Positions 38,208 to 48,418 are shown, numbered from the stretch's first letter. The stretch is DNA of 64,000 nucleotides from Prochlorococcus sp. AG-363-C20 (GCA_003280295.1 QCFI01000002.1:1-64000), one strand, 5' to 3'. Numbers and translations are program-made. The notes: generated by a model not told the origin, from the sequence alone.

Positions 38208-38606
38208 TCATACAGCAAAAGAACTTCCACATCCACACGTTTGAGTGGCATTAGGGTTCGTGAAATTAAATCCTCCACCAATAAGAGCAGTACTGAAATC
38301 TAATTGCATTCCATAAATATAAAAAAGACTTTTCGGATCACAAACCACCTTAAAAGAATCGCCAATAGGTGTGATGTATTCATAAAGCTCATCATCCTCT
38401 TGCATTTCAGCCGCTGGAACAAAATCCATGGTGTAACTCATGCCACTACAACCTCCGGAACGAACACCCACTCTTAAGAACTTGTTTGCACCTTGCTCTC
38501 GACAAAGTTGGGCCAATTGCTGCATGGCTGCCTCAGAAATCAAAATACCCTTTCCATCCTGAGCTGTATGTGTAGGCTCTGTGATATTTTGCTCGCTCAT
38601 AATCAT
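38208..38606 (-). CDS. A-type iron-sulfur cluster carrier (IscA/SufA/ErpA family)
   Basis: This 132-residue protein has the three cluster-binding cysteines of the HesB/IscA family: RVGVRSGGCSGMSYTMDF near residue 53 and TCGCGSSF at the C-terminus. It carries Fe-S clusters to apoproteins such as photosystem I. An unusual polar N-terminal extension of about 25 residues (MIMSEQNITEPTHTAQDG) precedes ISEAAMQQLA. It is divergent from crtQ. I give no gene symbol because the A-type paralogues cannot be separated by eye. Confidence 0.92.
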   Translation of the reverse strand: MIMSEQNITEPTHTAQDGKGILISEAAMQQLAQLCREQGANKFLRVGVRSGGCSGMSYTMDFVPAAEMQEDDELYEYITPIGDSFKVVCDPKSLFYIYGMQLDFSTALIGGGFNFTNPNATQTCGCGSSFAV

Positions 38607-38706
38607 TGGTATACCTTAAAACACTTTATTAAAGGATCTTGATTTTTGCCTTCTTGGAATCTATCCATCATATTCATAGAGTTAGAAAGTTGTTTTCTTA
38701 AAGCGG

Positions 38707-40146
38707 GTGAGAGTTGCAATAGTTGGGGCTGGGCTGGCAGGTCTCACTGCTGCTGTAGACCTCGTCGATTCAGGCCACACAGTGGATCTCTACGAAGCAA
38801 GGCCGTTCTTAGGCGGAAAAGTGGCTAGTTGGGAAGATTCAGATGGGAACCACATAGAAATGGGGCTCCATGTTTTCTTTTTCAACTACACAAATCTTTT
38901 CGCACTAATGCGCAAAGTAGGTGCAATAAACCATTTACTACCTAAAGAGCACACTCATTTATTCATAAACCGTGGCGGAGATGTTCGCGCATTGGATTTT
39001 CGTTTCGCAATTGGCGCACCATTCAATGGCCTAAAAGCTTTTTTTACAACTCCACAGCTGGATTGGATCGACAAATTACGCAATGCACTTGCCTTAGGAA
39101 CCAGTCCAATCGTTCAGGGCCTTATTGATTACGAAGGAGCCATGAAAACAATACGAGCCCTGGACTCAATAAGTTTTCAAAGTTGGTTCCTTAACCATGG
39201 AGGCAGCTTACAAAGTATTAATCGCATGTGGAACCCAATTGCCTATGCATTGGGTTTTATCGACTGCGAAGCGATTTCAGCGAGGTGTATGCTCACGATC
39301 TTCATGATGTTCGCCGCAAAAACCGAAGCCTCCAAGCTGAATCTGCTCAAAGGATCACCACATCGATGGCTAACCAAGCCAATTCTGGATTACATCACAG
39401 CCAAAGGAGGCAAACTACATCTCAAACATCGTGTTCGTAAAATTCATTTTCAAGACAGTGAATCTCCCACAGTTACTGGATTAAGCCTTAATACACCTAA
39501 TGGAGAAATTGAAATTAAAGCAGACCAATATCTAGCCGCTTGCGATGTCCCTGGGATGCAAAGACTAATACCAAAGGAATGGCGAAGATTCCCTCTTTTC
39601 GCTGGGATAGACAAGCTACAAACAGTACCAGTTGCAACAGTTCAACTGCGATATGACGGATGGGTTACTGAACTCAATAACAAGTTAGCCAGATTGAATG
39701 TTCAATCTCCAACTGGTTTGGATAATTTGTTGTATACAGCGGATGCTGATTTCAGTTGTTTTGCAGACTTAGCACTCAGCAGTCCGGAAGACTATCGACT
39801 GAAAGGACTTGGCTCTTTACTACAATGTGTATTAACGCCAGGAGATCCATGGATCACAAAATCTGTTGAAAAAATCATTGAACATACTGATAGTCAGGTT
39901 AAAGATCTGTTCCCTTCCTCTCGTGATCTAAAACTAGTTTGGAGCAACGTTGTAAAACTTTCCCATTCTTTATATAGAGAAGCCCCTGGAATGGAACCAT
40001 TCAGGCCGAATCAATCAACACCTATAATAAATTTCTTTTTAGCTGGTAGTTATACACGCCAGGACTATATCGACTCGATGGAAGGTGCAACGATGAGTGG
40101 TCATCTTGCAGCCAAAGAAATGCTTCGTAAAGCTACTGCTCTTTAA
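38707..40146 (+). CDS. crtQ: Zeta-carotene desaturase (CrtQ/ZDS)
   Basis: CrtQ converts zeta-carotene to lycopene through neurosporene. The FAD motif is at the N-terminus ([21 protein letters not shown]), with [14 protein letters not shown] and the C-terminal [36 protein letters not shown] and the overall 479-residue length distinguish it from CrtP. The start is GTG at 38707, directly before the Rossmann segment. An SRPBCC-domain gene follows 21 bp downstream. Confidence 0.94.
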   Translation: MRVAIVGAGLAGLTAAVDLVDSGHTVDLYEARPFLGGKVASWEDSDGNHIEMGLHVFFFNYTNLFALMRKVGAINHLLPKEHTHLFINRGGDVRALDFRFAIGAPFNGLKAFFTTPQLDWIDKLRNALALGTSPIVQGLIDYEGAMKTIRALDSISFQSWFLNHGGSLQSINRMWNPIAYALGFIDCEAISARCMLTIFMMFAAKTEASKLNLLKGSPHRWLTKPILDYITAKGGKLHLKHRVRKIHFQDSESPTVTGLSLNTPNGEIEIKADQYLAACDVPGMQRLIPKEWRRFPLFAGIDKLQTVPVATVQLRYDGWVTELNNKLARLNVQSPTGLDNLLYTADADFSCFADLALSSPEDYRLKGLGSLLQCVLTPGDPWITKSVEKIIEHTDSQVKDLFPSSRDLKLVWSNVVKLSHSLYREAPGMEPFRPNQSTPIINFFLAGSYTRQDYIDSMEGATMSGHLAAKEMLRKATAL

Positions 40147-40167
40147 ACAAATTACATCTAATCTGAA

Positions 40168-40638
40168 ATGGGACGCTGGCTCGAACACACTGTCACTTGC
40201 GACATTCAAGCAACTCTTCCAAGAGTATGGGAGATGTGGAATAACATGGAGGCAATGCCCTTATGGATGAGTTGGATTGAATCAGTAAAAACTATTCAAA
40301 AACCTACAAAAACCCTTCCAGATCTTACTGAATGGACATTAGCAGCGAATGGATTTCGCTTTAAATGGAAAGCAAAAATCACTGAACGTGTTGAGACACA
40401 AAAACTCCAATGGGAATCAATAGGAGGACTGCCGACAACAGGCTGTGTTCATTTTTACAATGAAGATAAAGATCGAACCATTGTCAAATTATCAGTTACT
40501 TATGAATTACCTAAATTAATAGCACCAATAATGGAGCCGAACATCTTAGGAGGAATGGTTACTAAAGAGCTTCAAGAAAATCTAGACAGATTTAAAGATC
40601 TTGTTGAAAGCGATTATGGCAAAACTCAGGAAAGGTAA
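40168..40638 (+). CDS. SRPBCC/START-like (polyketide cyclase-type) protein
   Basis: This 156-residue protein has the helix-grip start of SRPBCC proteins (WLEHTVTCDIQATLPRVWEMWNNMEAMPLWMSWIESV). GLPTTGCVHFYNED and VKLSVTYELPKL follow as beta strands, with a long C-terminal helix (GGMVTKELQENLDRFKDLVE). The fold binds hydrophobic ligands. It is 21 bp after crtQ on the same strand, so a carotenoid carrier or accessory role is reasonable but unproven. Confidence 0.8.
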   Translation: MGRWLEHTVTCDIQATLPRVWEMWNNMEAMPLWMSWIESVKTIQKPTKTLPDLTEWTLAANGFRFKWKAKITERVETQKLQWESIGGLPTTGCVHFYNEDKDRTIVKLSVTYELPKLIAPIMEPNILGGMVTKELQENLDRFKDLVESDYGKTQER

Positions 40639-40732
40639 GCTATAAGTCAATATTTCTCAATGAGATTTTCAATAGAAAAGTTAATTTTTTATTGAAAATT
40701 TAAATCTTTTATTTTTTACTAAAAGATATCAT

Positions 40733-41530
40733 CTATTGATGTTGAAAGGAATCAACACATGCCTTGATCAAGCCATCCAAGTCATGAGGATCAGCTTCTT
40801 GGTCAACTCTATCAAAATATTTCTTACAACTAATACTAGTTTGAGGACCTATTGAAATCAATTTAACACCAACAAGTATTTTTTCCCATGAAGGTCCAAA
40901 CCTCTTCATCATCAACTGTGCAGAATGCAAAGCAGTCTTTCCACTAGTAAAAGTGATTGCATCGACTGCTTTATTTAAGAATGCCTTGGCTGTAATTTCT
41001 GGAATTTCCTTAGGACAAAAAGACTCATAAGCTGCAACTTCAACAACTTTTACTCCCTTCTTTGCAAAAACGTCTGCCAATAAGGTTCTTCCCCCTGATT
41101 GAACTCTTGGAATAAGAATCTTTAACCCTGGTACAAAAACTGGAAAATGCTCAATAAGGCTATCAGCTATGAATTTTGGCGGAACATAATCAGGGTCAAT
41201 TCCTAATTGTTCCAAAGTCAAGCCCGTTTTTCTTCCAACAACAGCGATTTTCAAACTATTAGATCTCCTTGACAAGGTTTTACCAATATTTAGCAATCTT
41301 TCTTCGACTGCTCTAACTCCATTAGCACTAGAAAATACAATCCAATCAAAGCTATCTAAATCTGTCAAAGCGTCATCTAACGGTCCCCATTGATCCGGTG
41401 GACCAATTACAAGTGCAGGCAAATCCAAAACTCTTGCACCTTTTTCTTTAAAAAGATTTTGAGCTTCACTCTGTTGTTCTTGAGAGCGAGTAAGAACTAC
41501 AGTTCTTCCATAAAGAGGCAGATCAAACAA
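40733..41530 (-). CDS. hemD: Uroporphyrinogen-III synthase (HemD)
   Basis: HemD closes hydroxymethylbilane to uroporphyrinogen III, on the path to chlorophyll, heme and siroheme. The 265-residue sequence is divergent, as is usual for the family. It retains GRTVVLTRSQEQQSEAQ at the start, DWIVFSSANGVRAVEE near residue 85, IPRVQSGGRTLLADVF, DAITFTSGKTAL and LISIGPQTSISCKKYF. The ATG at 41530 is supported by family alignment. It is convergent with the crtQ operon, 94 bp apart. Confidence 0.88.
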   Translation of the reverse strand: MFDLPLYGRTVVLTRSQEQQSEAQNLFKEKGARVLDLPALVIGPPDQWGPLDDALTDLDSFDWIVFSSANGVRAVEERLLNIGKTLSRRSNSLKIAVVGRKTGLTLEQLGIDPDYVPPKFIADSLIEHFPVFVPGLKILIPRVQSGGRTLLADVFAKKGVKVVEVAAYESFCPKEIPEITAKAFLNKAVDAITFTSGKTALHSAQLMMKRFGPSWEKILVGVKLISIGPQTSISCKKYFDRVDQEADPHDLDGLIKACVDSFQHQ

Positions 41531-41601
41531 GATGGTAAATGCTAAAAATAATTAAAAGACTGAACATTCTTGAACTCACTAATTTGTAAAGATTAAATGA
41601 A

Positions 41602-43254
41602 TCAATCTGTAAAATCACGGAGTGTTTGAGTCTGTAAAACATTTTTCATCTTGTCTGTTGCCAGAAAAGCAGAAAGCACCTGGTTTTGAGCTTCAGGCAT
41701 CTGTCCTGGACTATAAGCAGAGGGGATAGATGGATCTAGCACTTGAATCAACTCATTCCAAAGATAAGGACTTCCATAAACAACTAATCCTGAAAGACGA
41801 TTTTGTTTTTGTAACTGCTGAATCACAACTAGCCAAGGTTCCTGATTATTAAGATCACCTCGAAAAGGATTGCCCCTGCAAAAAAGTTGTAAAAGAAAAG
41901 GTCCATCACCAAATCTTGTTAAGGCGAGAGGCTCATTCAAATCAGTTGCCCAGGGAGAAATTCCTAACTGATGACAAAGGATAGTTCTAAAACCAATTGC
42001 CTCTGGCATACAGCATGCAGGCGAAAGCGGCGTGAGGAATGGACAAGGAAGAACAGAATCCACTCGCAGCAAATTGATGCCGGCATGATTTTTTGCATCT
42101 AAATCCAATTGCTTACGTACAAGTATGGATCTGCGTATGAGCTCATCTGCAAGAGCTCGATCCGCATCACGTTCTATGTCCAAGCTATCAACCTTGCTCT
42201 TTTGATCGAGAGAAGTTGAATTAAAAGCTTCAATTTTAGCTAATGCTTTTCTCCGACGAACTAAAGCCTCTTCAAGCCTTTTCATTGGGATTCGACCAGA
42301 CAACAAAGCGCTGCAGATTGCATTAATAGCCTCATCAGGATTCTCTGGCATCATCAACAAATCAGCACCAGCCTCAAAGGCCAAAACAGCACTTTCAGCT
42401 ACTCCATAGCACTTACTTATTGCTTCCATAACCAAAGCATCCGTAACCAAAAGGCCATCAAAACCTATCTTTTCTCGCAAAAGGGTTGTAAGAACCTTCC
42501 TTGAAAGTGTCGCTGGATGCCTTGAATCTATCTTCCGCAACAAAATATGAGCTGACATCACACTGTCTGCTCCTGCCGCAACCAAAGTCTTAAAAGGGGA
42601 AAATTCTATTTCCTCCAACCTATTCAAATCATGCTCCAAAATCGGTAATTCCAAATGTGAATCAACGGAAGTATCACCATGCCCTGGGAAATGTTTTGCA
42701 CACGACAGAACCCCTTGTGAAGCCAATCCTCTATTAAATGCACAAGTCAATTCAGAGACTGTGGAATGATTCTCACCCCATGCCCGCACATTGATAACAG
42801 GGTTATTAGGGTTGCTGTTTATATCACAAACAGGAGCAAGGATCCAATTAAGACCACAGATACGTGCTTGAAAACCTGTAGAGCTTCCATATTTCTCCGC
42901 AAGCAAAATAGCTTTCTCAGGATCTTTTCTATAAATCTGTCCCACCGCCAAAGGTGGAACAAACCAAGTACCTCCTTGAAAACGTTGACCTAAGCCTTCT
43001 TCTATATCGGCACATAAAAGAAGTGGTTTTGCTGACCAACTACTCAATATTTTAGATCGTTGCTGTAATTCATGAATGCTTCCACCAAGAAGAATAACGC
43101 CTCCAACACCCTCTTCTAAAAGCCTTTTCAGTTCACTATTCTTTAATTCCCATTTTGGATATTGTCTTTGAGTATCGCAAAGATGACCACTAGATCGAAT
43201 AATCAATAATTCCGCTACCTTCTGACGCAAATAATTTTTTTTTAAACTAATCAC
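41602..43254 (-). CDS. Glycoside hydrolase family 3, beta-N-acetylhexosaminidase-like (NagZ type)
   Basis: The N-terminal 330 residues are a GH3 TIM barrel with the NagZ loop [20 protein letters not shown], where His and Asp act as acid/base. The nucleophile Asp is in [14 protein letters not shown]. NagZ removes N-acetylglucosamine from muropeptides in cell wall recycling. The extra C-terminal 200 residues (to 550) form a second domain with no catalytic motif I recognise. The start overlaps the rbfA stop by 4 bp. Confidence 0.87.
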   Translation of the reverse strand: MISLKKNYLRQKVAELLIIRSSGHLCDTQRQYPKWELKNSELKRLLEEGVGGVILLGGSIHELQQRSKILSSWSAKPLLLCADIEEGLGQRFQGGTWFVPPLAVGQIYRKDPEKAILLAEKYGSSTGFQARICGLNWILAPVCDINSNPNNPVINVRAWGENHSTVSELTCAFNRGLASQGVLSCAKHFPGHGDTSVDSHLELPILEHDLNRLEEIEFSPFKTLVAAGADSVMSAHILLRKIDSRHPATLSRKVLTTLLREKIGFDGLLVTDALVMEAISKCYGVAESAVLAFEAGADLLMMPENPDEAINAICSALLSGRIPMKRLEEALVRRRKALAKIEAFNSTSLDQKSKVDSLDIERDADRALADELIRRSILVRKQLDLDAKNHAGINLLRVDSVLPCPFLTPLSPACCMPEAIGFRTILCHQLGISPWATDLNEPLALTRFGDGPFLLQLFCRGNPFRGDLNNQEPWLVVIQQLQKQNRLSGLVVYGSPYLWNELIQVLDPSIPSAYSPGQMPEAQNQVLSAFLATDKMKNVLQTQTLRDFTD

Positions 43255-43649
43255 AACTCTTGATCTATATCAAAAGAAGTAGGATTACTAATTTGTCTTT
43301 CTTTCTCCAAGCGCTCCAAAAGGCTTAGAACAGAAGCTCCCTTTTCTATTCCTTTATCTAATTGAAAAACAATTTCTGGCGCACGTCTTAACTTTAAATT
43401 TCTTCCTAAGATCCCTCTAAGAAAGCTTGTAGATGCATTCAATCCAGACATAACAAGTTTTTTCTCACTTTCTTCGCCAAAGATGCTCACAAAAATTTTG
43501 CAGTGCTGCAAATCTCCAGAAACCTCTACATCAGTAATAGTAACCATTCCAAGTTGAACTCTTTCATCTCTAATCCCATTGATTAATAGCTGACTCATTT
43601 CACGCCGAATGAGGGCAGCAACTCTTTCTACTCGACGTCCTTGAGTCAT
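43251..43649 (-). CDS. rbfA: Ribosome-binding factor A
   Basis: RbfA is a KH-fold factor that matures the 30S subunit and 16S rRNA 5' end. The 132-residue protein shows [27 protein letters not shown] at the N-terminus, [23 protein letters not shown], and [18 protein letters not shown], the AxG-type KH signature region. It overlaps the GH3 gene by 4 bp and lies 2 bp downstream of the DUF751 gene, giving a tight three-gene unit. Confidence 0.93.
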   Translation of the reverse strand: MTQGRRVERVAALIRREMSQLLINGIRDERVQLGMVTITDVEVSGDLQHCKIFVSIFGEESEKKLVMSGLNASTSFLRGILGRNLKLRRAPEIVFQLDKGIEKGASVLSLLERLEKERQISNPTSFDIDQEL

Positions 43650-43651
43650 AG

Positions 43652-43858
43652 CTAGCCAAGGGGTACTGGAAAAACCATTGCTCTCACGATAAAAGTCAGC
43701 GTTAGGAAACCACTAATCAATGCCCCAATAATTGATATCGCTGTGATTGGATTGCTACTACGTCTAACTAAAGGCTCTAAAGATGCAGCAAATACTCCGA
43801 GAATGATCGTTATCAGGTATTTGGGATATCTCAGGACATTGGCAAAAAACTCACCCAT
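43652..43858 (-). CDS. DUF751 (Ycf33-like) small membrane protein
   Basis: This 68-residue protein has two hydrophobic segments: [18 protein letters not shown] and [23 protein letters not shown]. The start [21 protein letters not shown] fits DUF751, the family of plastid Ycf33. Function is unknown. It is the first gene of the unit with rbfA and the GH3 gene. Confidence 0.82.
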   Translation of the reverse strand: MGEFFANVLRYPKYLITIILGVFAASLEPLVRRSSNPITAISIIGALISGFLTLTFIVRAMVFPVPLG

Positions 43859-44400
43859 TGCTCTAACTAGTGGAAAAAATCAAGGGATACGGTGCCTCTA
43901 TTTAGGAGGTTCTGTGAAAAATTGAGATTAAAACAATACCTTAATTTAGATTTCCACCTCAGCATAAGAATCATTTTAAAGACTAATACTAAGTTTTAAA
44001 GTGGTGGAAATTGCTACTAGATTTGCTAAATTCTTCATCTTTTGCATGTCTAGACACAATCAGAACTCACTACAGACTGATAAAGAGAGCATTCTTAATG
44101 ATCTACGTAAGATTTTTGGTCATCCATAAGTCTAGGCAACAAGATGATTAAAAAGCACGGCTAAAACAGGCCAAATTTATCAAAAAAGATAAAGATAAAA
44201 CCAATAAAAAGACTGCTAAAACTCTGATTATAAAGACTATAGATGCAATTTATTTTGATTCTATAATATAGTATATTTAATCACCAATAAACCAAAAAAT
44301 TTAATCCAATTCTTCAGAATTTCTTTCAATCACAATTAACTAATACAATTCCAATTCCAATTCCACCAAAAAATCAAATACCAATCAGAAAAAGTTTCAA
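43859..44400. other. Long intergenic region between DUF751 and crr7
   Basis: This 540 bp AT-rich stretch is the longest without a firm gene. It should hold the promoter of the DUF751 operon on the minus strand and that of crr7 on the plus strand. One 42-codon frame (44001-44129) is listed separately. The part from 44160 to 44400 is simple A/T-rich sequence without a hairpin I can support. Confidence 0.45.
44001..44129 (+). CDS. Candidate 42-residue small protein
   Basis: A GTG at 44001 opens a 42-codon frame, with an internal ATG at 44046 giving 27 residues (ending NDLRKIFGHP). The C-terminal part is polar and helix-like; the N-terminal part is hydrophobic-aromatic (FAKFFIFCM). No clear ribosome-binding site precedes the ATG; GTG-GTG follows AAAGTG-like sequence. 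I do not recognise the family. It is kept as a weak candidate because it is the only coherent frame in the long gap. Confidence 0.25.
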   Translation: MVEIATRFAKFFIFCMSRHNQNSLQTDKESILNDLRKIFGHP

Positions 44401-44664
44401 ATGTCAGATCCTCTAATTCGTGCTTGTGATGACTACATAGTCATGGAACCAGGCAAAGATGAAAAATTCCTTAATAAAGAAGGAACCAAAGAATGGTTAA
44501 TCACTTGGTTAGAGCAACTAGAAGAGCTCCCAAAGGATCTTGAAGACCAACCATCTCTTGATGCTGCAGCTATACGATTACTTGATACTGCTTGTGATCT
44601 AGAAATTAAACCTGGCTTCATCTTGCAGTGGTTTGCAGTGCGTTTGGACCCTCCGAATCCCTAA
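44401..44664 (+). CDS. Crr7-like NDH-1 assembly protein (DUF3571 type)
   Basis: This 87-residue soluble acidic protein has the pattern [44 protein letters not shown], and [13 protein letters not shown] near the end. This fits the chlororespiratory reduction 7 family, which in plants is needed for NDH complex accumulation. With ndhD, ndhF, ndhM and ndhO in the window, the link is plausible. Recognition is from memory of the family pattern. Its last 47 bp overlap the convergent aroK gene. Confidence 0.68.
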   Translation: MSDPLIRACDDYIVMEPGKDEKFLNKEGTKEWLITWLEQLEELPKDLEDQPSLDAAAIRLLDTACDLEIKPGFILQWFAVRLDPPNP

Positions 44665-45223
44665 GAATTGATGGTAAAGAGTTCAAAATTAACTTTGCGA
44701 CTGCAGCTGGGTCTTCATTCACGACTTGCAAATGCAAGTCTGCTTCAAGGTAAAACTTTTCGCGTTGTATAAAAAGAGATTCTAAAGCTCCTAAAGGATC
44801 ATCATTATTTAGCAAAGGTCGATCTCCTGGATCCGATTTCAACCTCAAAAGAAGTCGATCTAACCCTGGATCTAGCCAAATCACAATCCCTTGATGAAGA
44901 ATCCCCCAATTTTCAGACCTTGTTACTAATCCCCCGCCAGTTGCAACAACTAATGAATGCCTTTGTCCAATAGCGCTTAAAACCTGTGATTCAATATCCC
45001 TAAAGGCTTTTTCACCATCCTGTTCAAAAATCAGTGAAATAGATTGCCCAGAAGCCTTTTCAATAACTTTATCCGTGTCAACAAAAGAATAATCAAGTTC
45101 TTTGGCTAAATAAGGCCCAGTGCAGCTCTTACCAGAACCCATCATTCCTACAAGATAAAGGTTGCGGCCTCCAAGCCATTGCCTCAGAGATGAAGAGGTC
45201 GAAGAAATAGAAGAATCAATCAT
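44618..45223 (-). CDS. aroK: Shikimate kinase
   Basis: Shikimate kinase phosphorylates shikimate at O3 in aromatic amino acid synthesis. The P-loop [11 protein letters not shown] is at residue 26. The shikimate-binding DTD is in [14 protein letters not shown]. The FRDIE block and [14 protein letters not shown] are present, with LIRLRP-type [18 protein letters not shown] as the LID. The first 18 residues ([13 protein letters not shown]) are an extra polar leader. The C-terminal 16 codons overlap crr7 on the other strand, in a non-conserved tail ([12 protein letters not shown]). Confidence 0.94.
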   Translation of the reverse strand: MIDSSISSTSSSLRQWLGGRNLYLVGMMGSGKSCTGPYLAKELDYSFVDTDKVIEKASGQSISLIFEQDGEKAFRDIESQVLSAIGQRHSLVVATGGGLVTRSENWGILHQGIVIWLDPGLDRLLLRLKSDPGDRPLLNNDDPLGALESLFIQREKFYLEADLHLQVVNEDPAAVAKLILNSLPSILRDSEGPNALQTTAR

Positions 45224-45274
45224 AAAACAAAAATTTTTAGAGCCAATTAGGATGATTACCAGTCTGTGCGTGCC

Positions 45275-46195
45275 ATGACTGAAATTTCATCCAAGGCGCG
45301 GCATGGTCAGGGTCGAAACTGTGTTATCACAAGACGTGCCTACTTCAGTGCTAGTCACCGCTATTGGCTGCCTGAGTTATCAGCAGATGACAACGCTTCT
45401 CAGTTTGGTCCATGTTCACTATCTCCAGGGCATGGGCACAACTACGAGTTAATTGTCTCTTTGAGCGGTGGGCTCGATTCAAATGGGATGGTCCTCAATC
45501 TCTCAGATGTAAAGCAATACATCCGTAATGAAATTACCGATCAACTTGACTTTCGCTTCCTAAATGAAGCTTGGCCAGAATTTGATCTCACAAAAGACAA
45601 AGGATGCTTAGCAACCACTGAGGCTTTAGTGAGAATTATCTGGATACGTCTTAAGCCTTATTTACCAATAGTGGCTCTGCGCCTCTATGAACACCCTCGC
45701 CTTTGGGCAGATTATTTAGGAAATGCTATGGATGCCTACGTGACTATTCGCACTCATTTTGCTGCTGCTCATCGGTTGGCAAAAACGGAACTCAGTCAAA
45801 AGGAAAATGAAGCAATCTATGGAAAATGCGCGAGACCAAATGGACATGGCCATAATTATTTATTAGATGTGACCGTACGTGGGACTATCCATGAGCGTAC
45901 TGGGATGGTTTGTGACCTCTTAGCCCTTCAACGCTTAGTAGATGATTTAGTAATAGAGCCTTTAGACCATACGCACCTAAATAAGGACATCCCATATTTC
46001 ACAAATTGCGTTCCTACAGCAGAGAATATTGCCCTTTATATCTCTGACCGTTTAGCAAATCCTATAAAAACAATTGGTGCAAGTCTTCATAAAATAAGGC
46101 TGCAAGAAAGTCCAAATAATGCCGCAGAAGTCTATTTAGAGCAACCACAAATAAATACAACCTCAGAGATACTTGCAGCAATTGAAACTACTTAA
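45275..46195 (+). CDS. Tandem 6-pyruvoyl-tetrahydropterin synthase (PTPS/QueD family) protein
   Basis: Two PTPS/QueD-like domains are fused in 306 residues. Domain 1 (about 15-150) has [27 protein letters not shown] and the Glu-containing RLYEHPRLW. Domain 2 (about 155-290) has [38 protein letters not shown] and PTAENIA. Both domains keep the zinc histidines and the catalytic-position cysteine, so both may be active. The family makes 6-pyruvoyl-tetrahydropterin or 6-carboxytetrahydropterin. ATG at 45275 is preferred over a GTG three codons upstream. A RibD-like reductase gene follows 11 bp later. Confidence 0.88.
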   Translation: MTEISSKARHGQGRNCVITRRAYFSASHRYWLPELSADDNASQFGPCSLSPGHGHNYELIVSLSGGLDSNGMVLNLSDVKQYIRNEITDQLDFRFLNEAWPEFDLTKDKGCLATTEALVRIIWIRLKPYLPIVALRLYEHPRLWADYLGNAMDAYVTIRTHFAAAHRLAKTELSQKENEAIYGKCARPNGHGHNYLLDVTVRGTIHERTGMVCDLLALQRLVDDLVIEPLDHTHLNKDIPYFTNCVPTAENIALYISDRLANPIKTIGASLHKIRLQESPNNAAEVYLEQPQINTTSEILAAIETT

Positions 46196-46206
46196 AATTA
46201 TTAAAT

Positions 46207-46899
46207 ATGTCATGGGTTCGACTCGTATTAGCTATTAGCCTTGATGGTCGTCTTGCTCTTCCTGAAGGAGACACAACTCCTCTAGGTAACAAAAGCGATA
46301 GACGAGTGCTTGAAGAATCCCTTGCTTGGTCTGATGGCACTCTTATAGGAGGAGGGACCCTACGTTCTCACAAAAATACATGTCTAATTCATAACAATCA
46401 ATTACTAAAGATAAGGCAATCAGAAGGTCGATCCAAACAACCAATCGCTGTAGTTGTTAGTAGCCAAAAGGGTTTTTGTGCAGACTGGAATTTCTTTCAA
46501 CAACCAATAGAAAGATGGCTTTTATCACCAAACGAAGAATCTATGCAATGTTCTCAAAATTTTAAATATGAACGTCAATTTTATTTGCAGAGGAATTGGT
46601 CAGCAACACTTTCTCAACTAACAAAAGCAGGATTATCACGTCTTCTGCTGCTAGGTGGAGCTCATTTAGTTGGTTCTTTATTGCAGGCTGATCAAATTGA
46701 TGAATTACAGCTTACTTTAACTCCCAAAATAATCGGTGGCAAATACACATGGATGCCTACTGAGATGCAAAATTTATCAAAGAAATTATTGAAACCAAAT
46801 GCGTGGACCCTGAAAGTGCATGAAGAACTAGATGAAAACCAATTATTATTGCGTTACTTTCGCAATCGTTGTTCAAACATAAATCATGAAGCATCTTAG
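46207..46899 (+). CDS. RibD C-terminal-type pyrimidine/pterin reductase
   Basis: The 230-residue protein matches the reductase half of RibD, which is dihydrofolate reductase-like. It has LVLAISLDGRLALPEGDTTPLG at the start, SDGTLIGGGTLRSH near residue 45 and LLLLGGAHLVGSLLQADQIDELQLTLTPKIIGG near residue 155. No deaminase domain (HAE, PCxxxxxC) is present. Riboflavin synthesis is one option. Its position directly after a pterin synthase gene suggests reduction of a pterin instead. This is inference from context. Confidence 0.82.
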   Translation: MSWVRLVLAISLDGRLALPEGDTTPLGNKSDRRVLEESLAWSDGTLIGGGTLRSHKNTCLIHNNQLLKIRQSEGRSKQPIAVVVSSQKGFCADWNFFQQPIERWLLSPNEESMQCSQNFKYERQFYLQRNWSATLSQLTKAGLSRLLLLGGAHLVGSLLQADQIDELQLTLTPKIIGGKYTWMPTEMQNLSKKLLKPNAWTLKVHEELDENQLLLRYFRNRCSNINHEAS

Positions 46900-46998
46900 A
46901 AGCTCATTACCAAAACAAATGCACTTCATTAAAACTGATTATGGGATTGGTCCAACTGAATAATTATGCAAAGAACTTTTAGATATTTTTATTACTAA

Positions 46999-48183
46999 AT
47001 GAGGCAATTAATAATCCGTTGGCACCAATCTATCACTGAAATTTCTGAACCTCAATGGCGCATCCTGACAGAAAATAAAGTCAATCCCTTTTATCAATGG
47101 CAATGGCTTAAAAATCTTGAGAAGTCAGGAAGTATTTGTGCCAATAAAGGTTGGCAACCTCTTCATTTAGGGATATGGCGTGGAAGCCGTCCTATTGCAG
47201 TAGCACCTTTATATCTAAAAGGGCATAGCTATGGAGAGTTTGTTTTTGATCAAGTCTTTGCAGATTTAGCCAGGCAACTAGAACTTAACTATTACCCAAA
47301 ACTAATTGGAATGAGTCCTCTTAGTCCTATAGAAGGATATCGTTTCTTCTATGCCCCTGGTGAAAACAAGGAAGATCTAACAACTTTAATCATGAATACA
47401 ATAGATGAATTTTCACTAAGGAATGGAATCCTAAGTTGCAATTTTCTATATGTAGATTCCGAATGGAAAACTATTGCACAAAAGACAAATTCTGCTGCTT
47501 GGGTCAATCAAAAAAGTCTTTGGATTAGAGACGGTTCAAGTACTTTCTCCGACTATCTTAATAAATTCAATTCCAATCAACGACGCAATATTAAAAGAGA
47601 AAGAAAAGCCGTCGAAAAAGCTGGGATAAAAATCGCTGCTATTACAGGAGCTGAAATAGACATACAAATCATGCAAATCATGCATGATTTGTATGAAAAA
47701 CATTGTTCAAGATGGGGGCTATGGGGCAGCAAGTATCTCTCTGAAGAATTCTTTCACGGGCTTGCCAGCCCAATACAAAGAGATAATGTCGTACTTTTTA
47801 GTGCCCATCGTACAGACCCTAAGGATCCTATCGCAATGTCTATATGTATCAAAAATAAAAACATGCTTTGGGGAAGATATTGGGGCAGCAAAGAAGAAAT
47901 AGACTGCCTACATTTTGAAGTATGTTATTACTCTCCAATTACTTGGGCATTAGATCAAGGCATTACTCGATTTGACCCTGGTGCTGGTGGAATACATAAG
48001 AGAAGAAGAGGGTTCCTTGCAAAATCGACTACTAGCCTGCACAGATGGTATGACAAAAGAATGGAAGTCTTAATAAGAAATTGGCTAGAAAAAGTCAACA
48101 AAATTACGGAACAAGAAATTGAGGCCTCAAACCAAGAATTACCATTTAAAGGTGAAGCACCAAAACTAACTATTCCCAGATAA
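46999..48183 (+). CDS. DUF482 / FemAB-like GNAT-fold protein
   Basis: This 394-residue soluble protein has the DUF482 pattern of two GNAT halves: NPFYQWQWLKNLEKSGS, GWQPLHLGIWRG, VAPLYLKGHSYGEFVFD, FNSNQRRNIKRERKAV and RYWGSKEEIDCLHFEVCYYSPITWALDQGITRFDPGAGGIHKRRRGF. The family is linked by homology to peptidoglycan peptide-bridge enzymes (FemAB) and N-acyltransferases. Substrate is unknown. It has no close operon partner; about 260 bp follow before the next gene. Confidence 0.87.
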   Translation: MRQLIIRWHQSITEISEPQWRILTENKVNPFYQWQWLKNLEKSGSICANKGWQPLHLGIWRGSRPIAVAPLYLKGHSYGEFVFDQVFADLARQLELNYYPKLIGMSPLSPIEGYRFFYAPGENKEDLTTLIMNTIDEFSLRNGILSCNFLYVDSEWKTIAQKTNSAAWVNQKSLWIRDGSSTFSDYLNKFNSNQRRNIKRERKAVEKAGIKIAAITGAEIDIQIMQIMHDLYEKHCSRWGLWGSKYLSEEFFHGLASPIQRDNVVLFSAHRTDPKDPIAMSICIKNKNMLWGRYWGSKEEIDCLHFEVCYYSPITWALDQGITRFDPGAGGIHKRRRGFLAKSTTSLHRWYDKRMEVLIRNWLEKVNKITEQEIEASNQELPFKGEAPKLTIPR

Positions 48184-48407
48184 TTGACTTGCTTTTTATA
48201 CAATTATATTTTTTTATATTTCATCAAAAATAAAAGTCTCAAAACCTTTAAAAGGGTAAGATCTAAAGTTCTTCAGATCAATGCAAAAGCCTTGAGAAAG
48301 GTAATATTCTAAAAAAGGTTGTGTTTAATTGTTCGCAACCAGTATTATTGACCTCTGTTTAATAATTGAATTCTTAGAATGCAGCCTTCATTCATTAAGA
48401 AGTGAGG

Positions 48408-48418
48408 ATATATAATAA
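48408..48418 (+). promoter_or_regulatory. Candidate -10 box upstream of the DUF4346 gene
   Basis: GATATATAATA lies about 30 bp upstream of the start codon and matches a sigma-70 type -10 hexamer (TATAAT) exactly. The -35 region is not clear. Confidence 0.4.
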
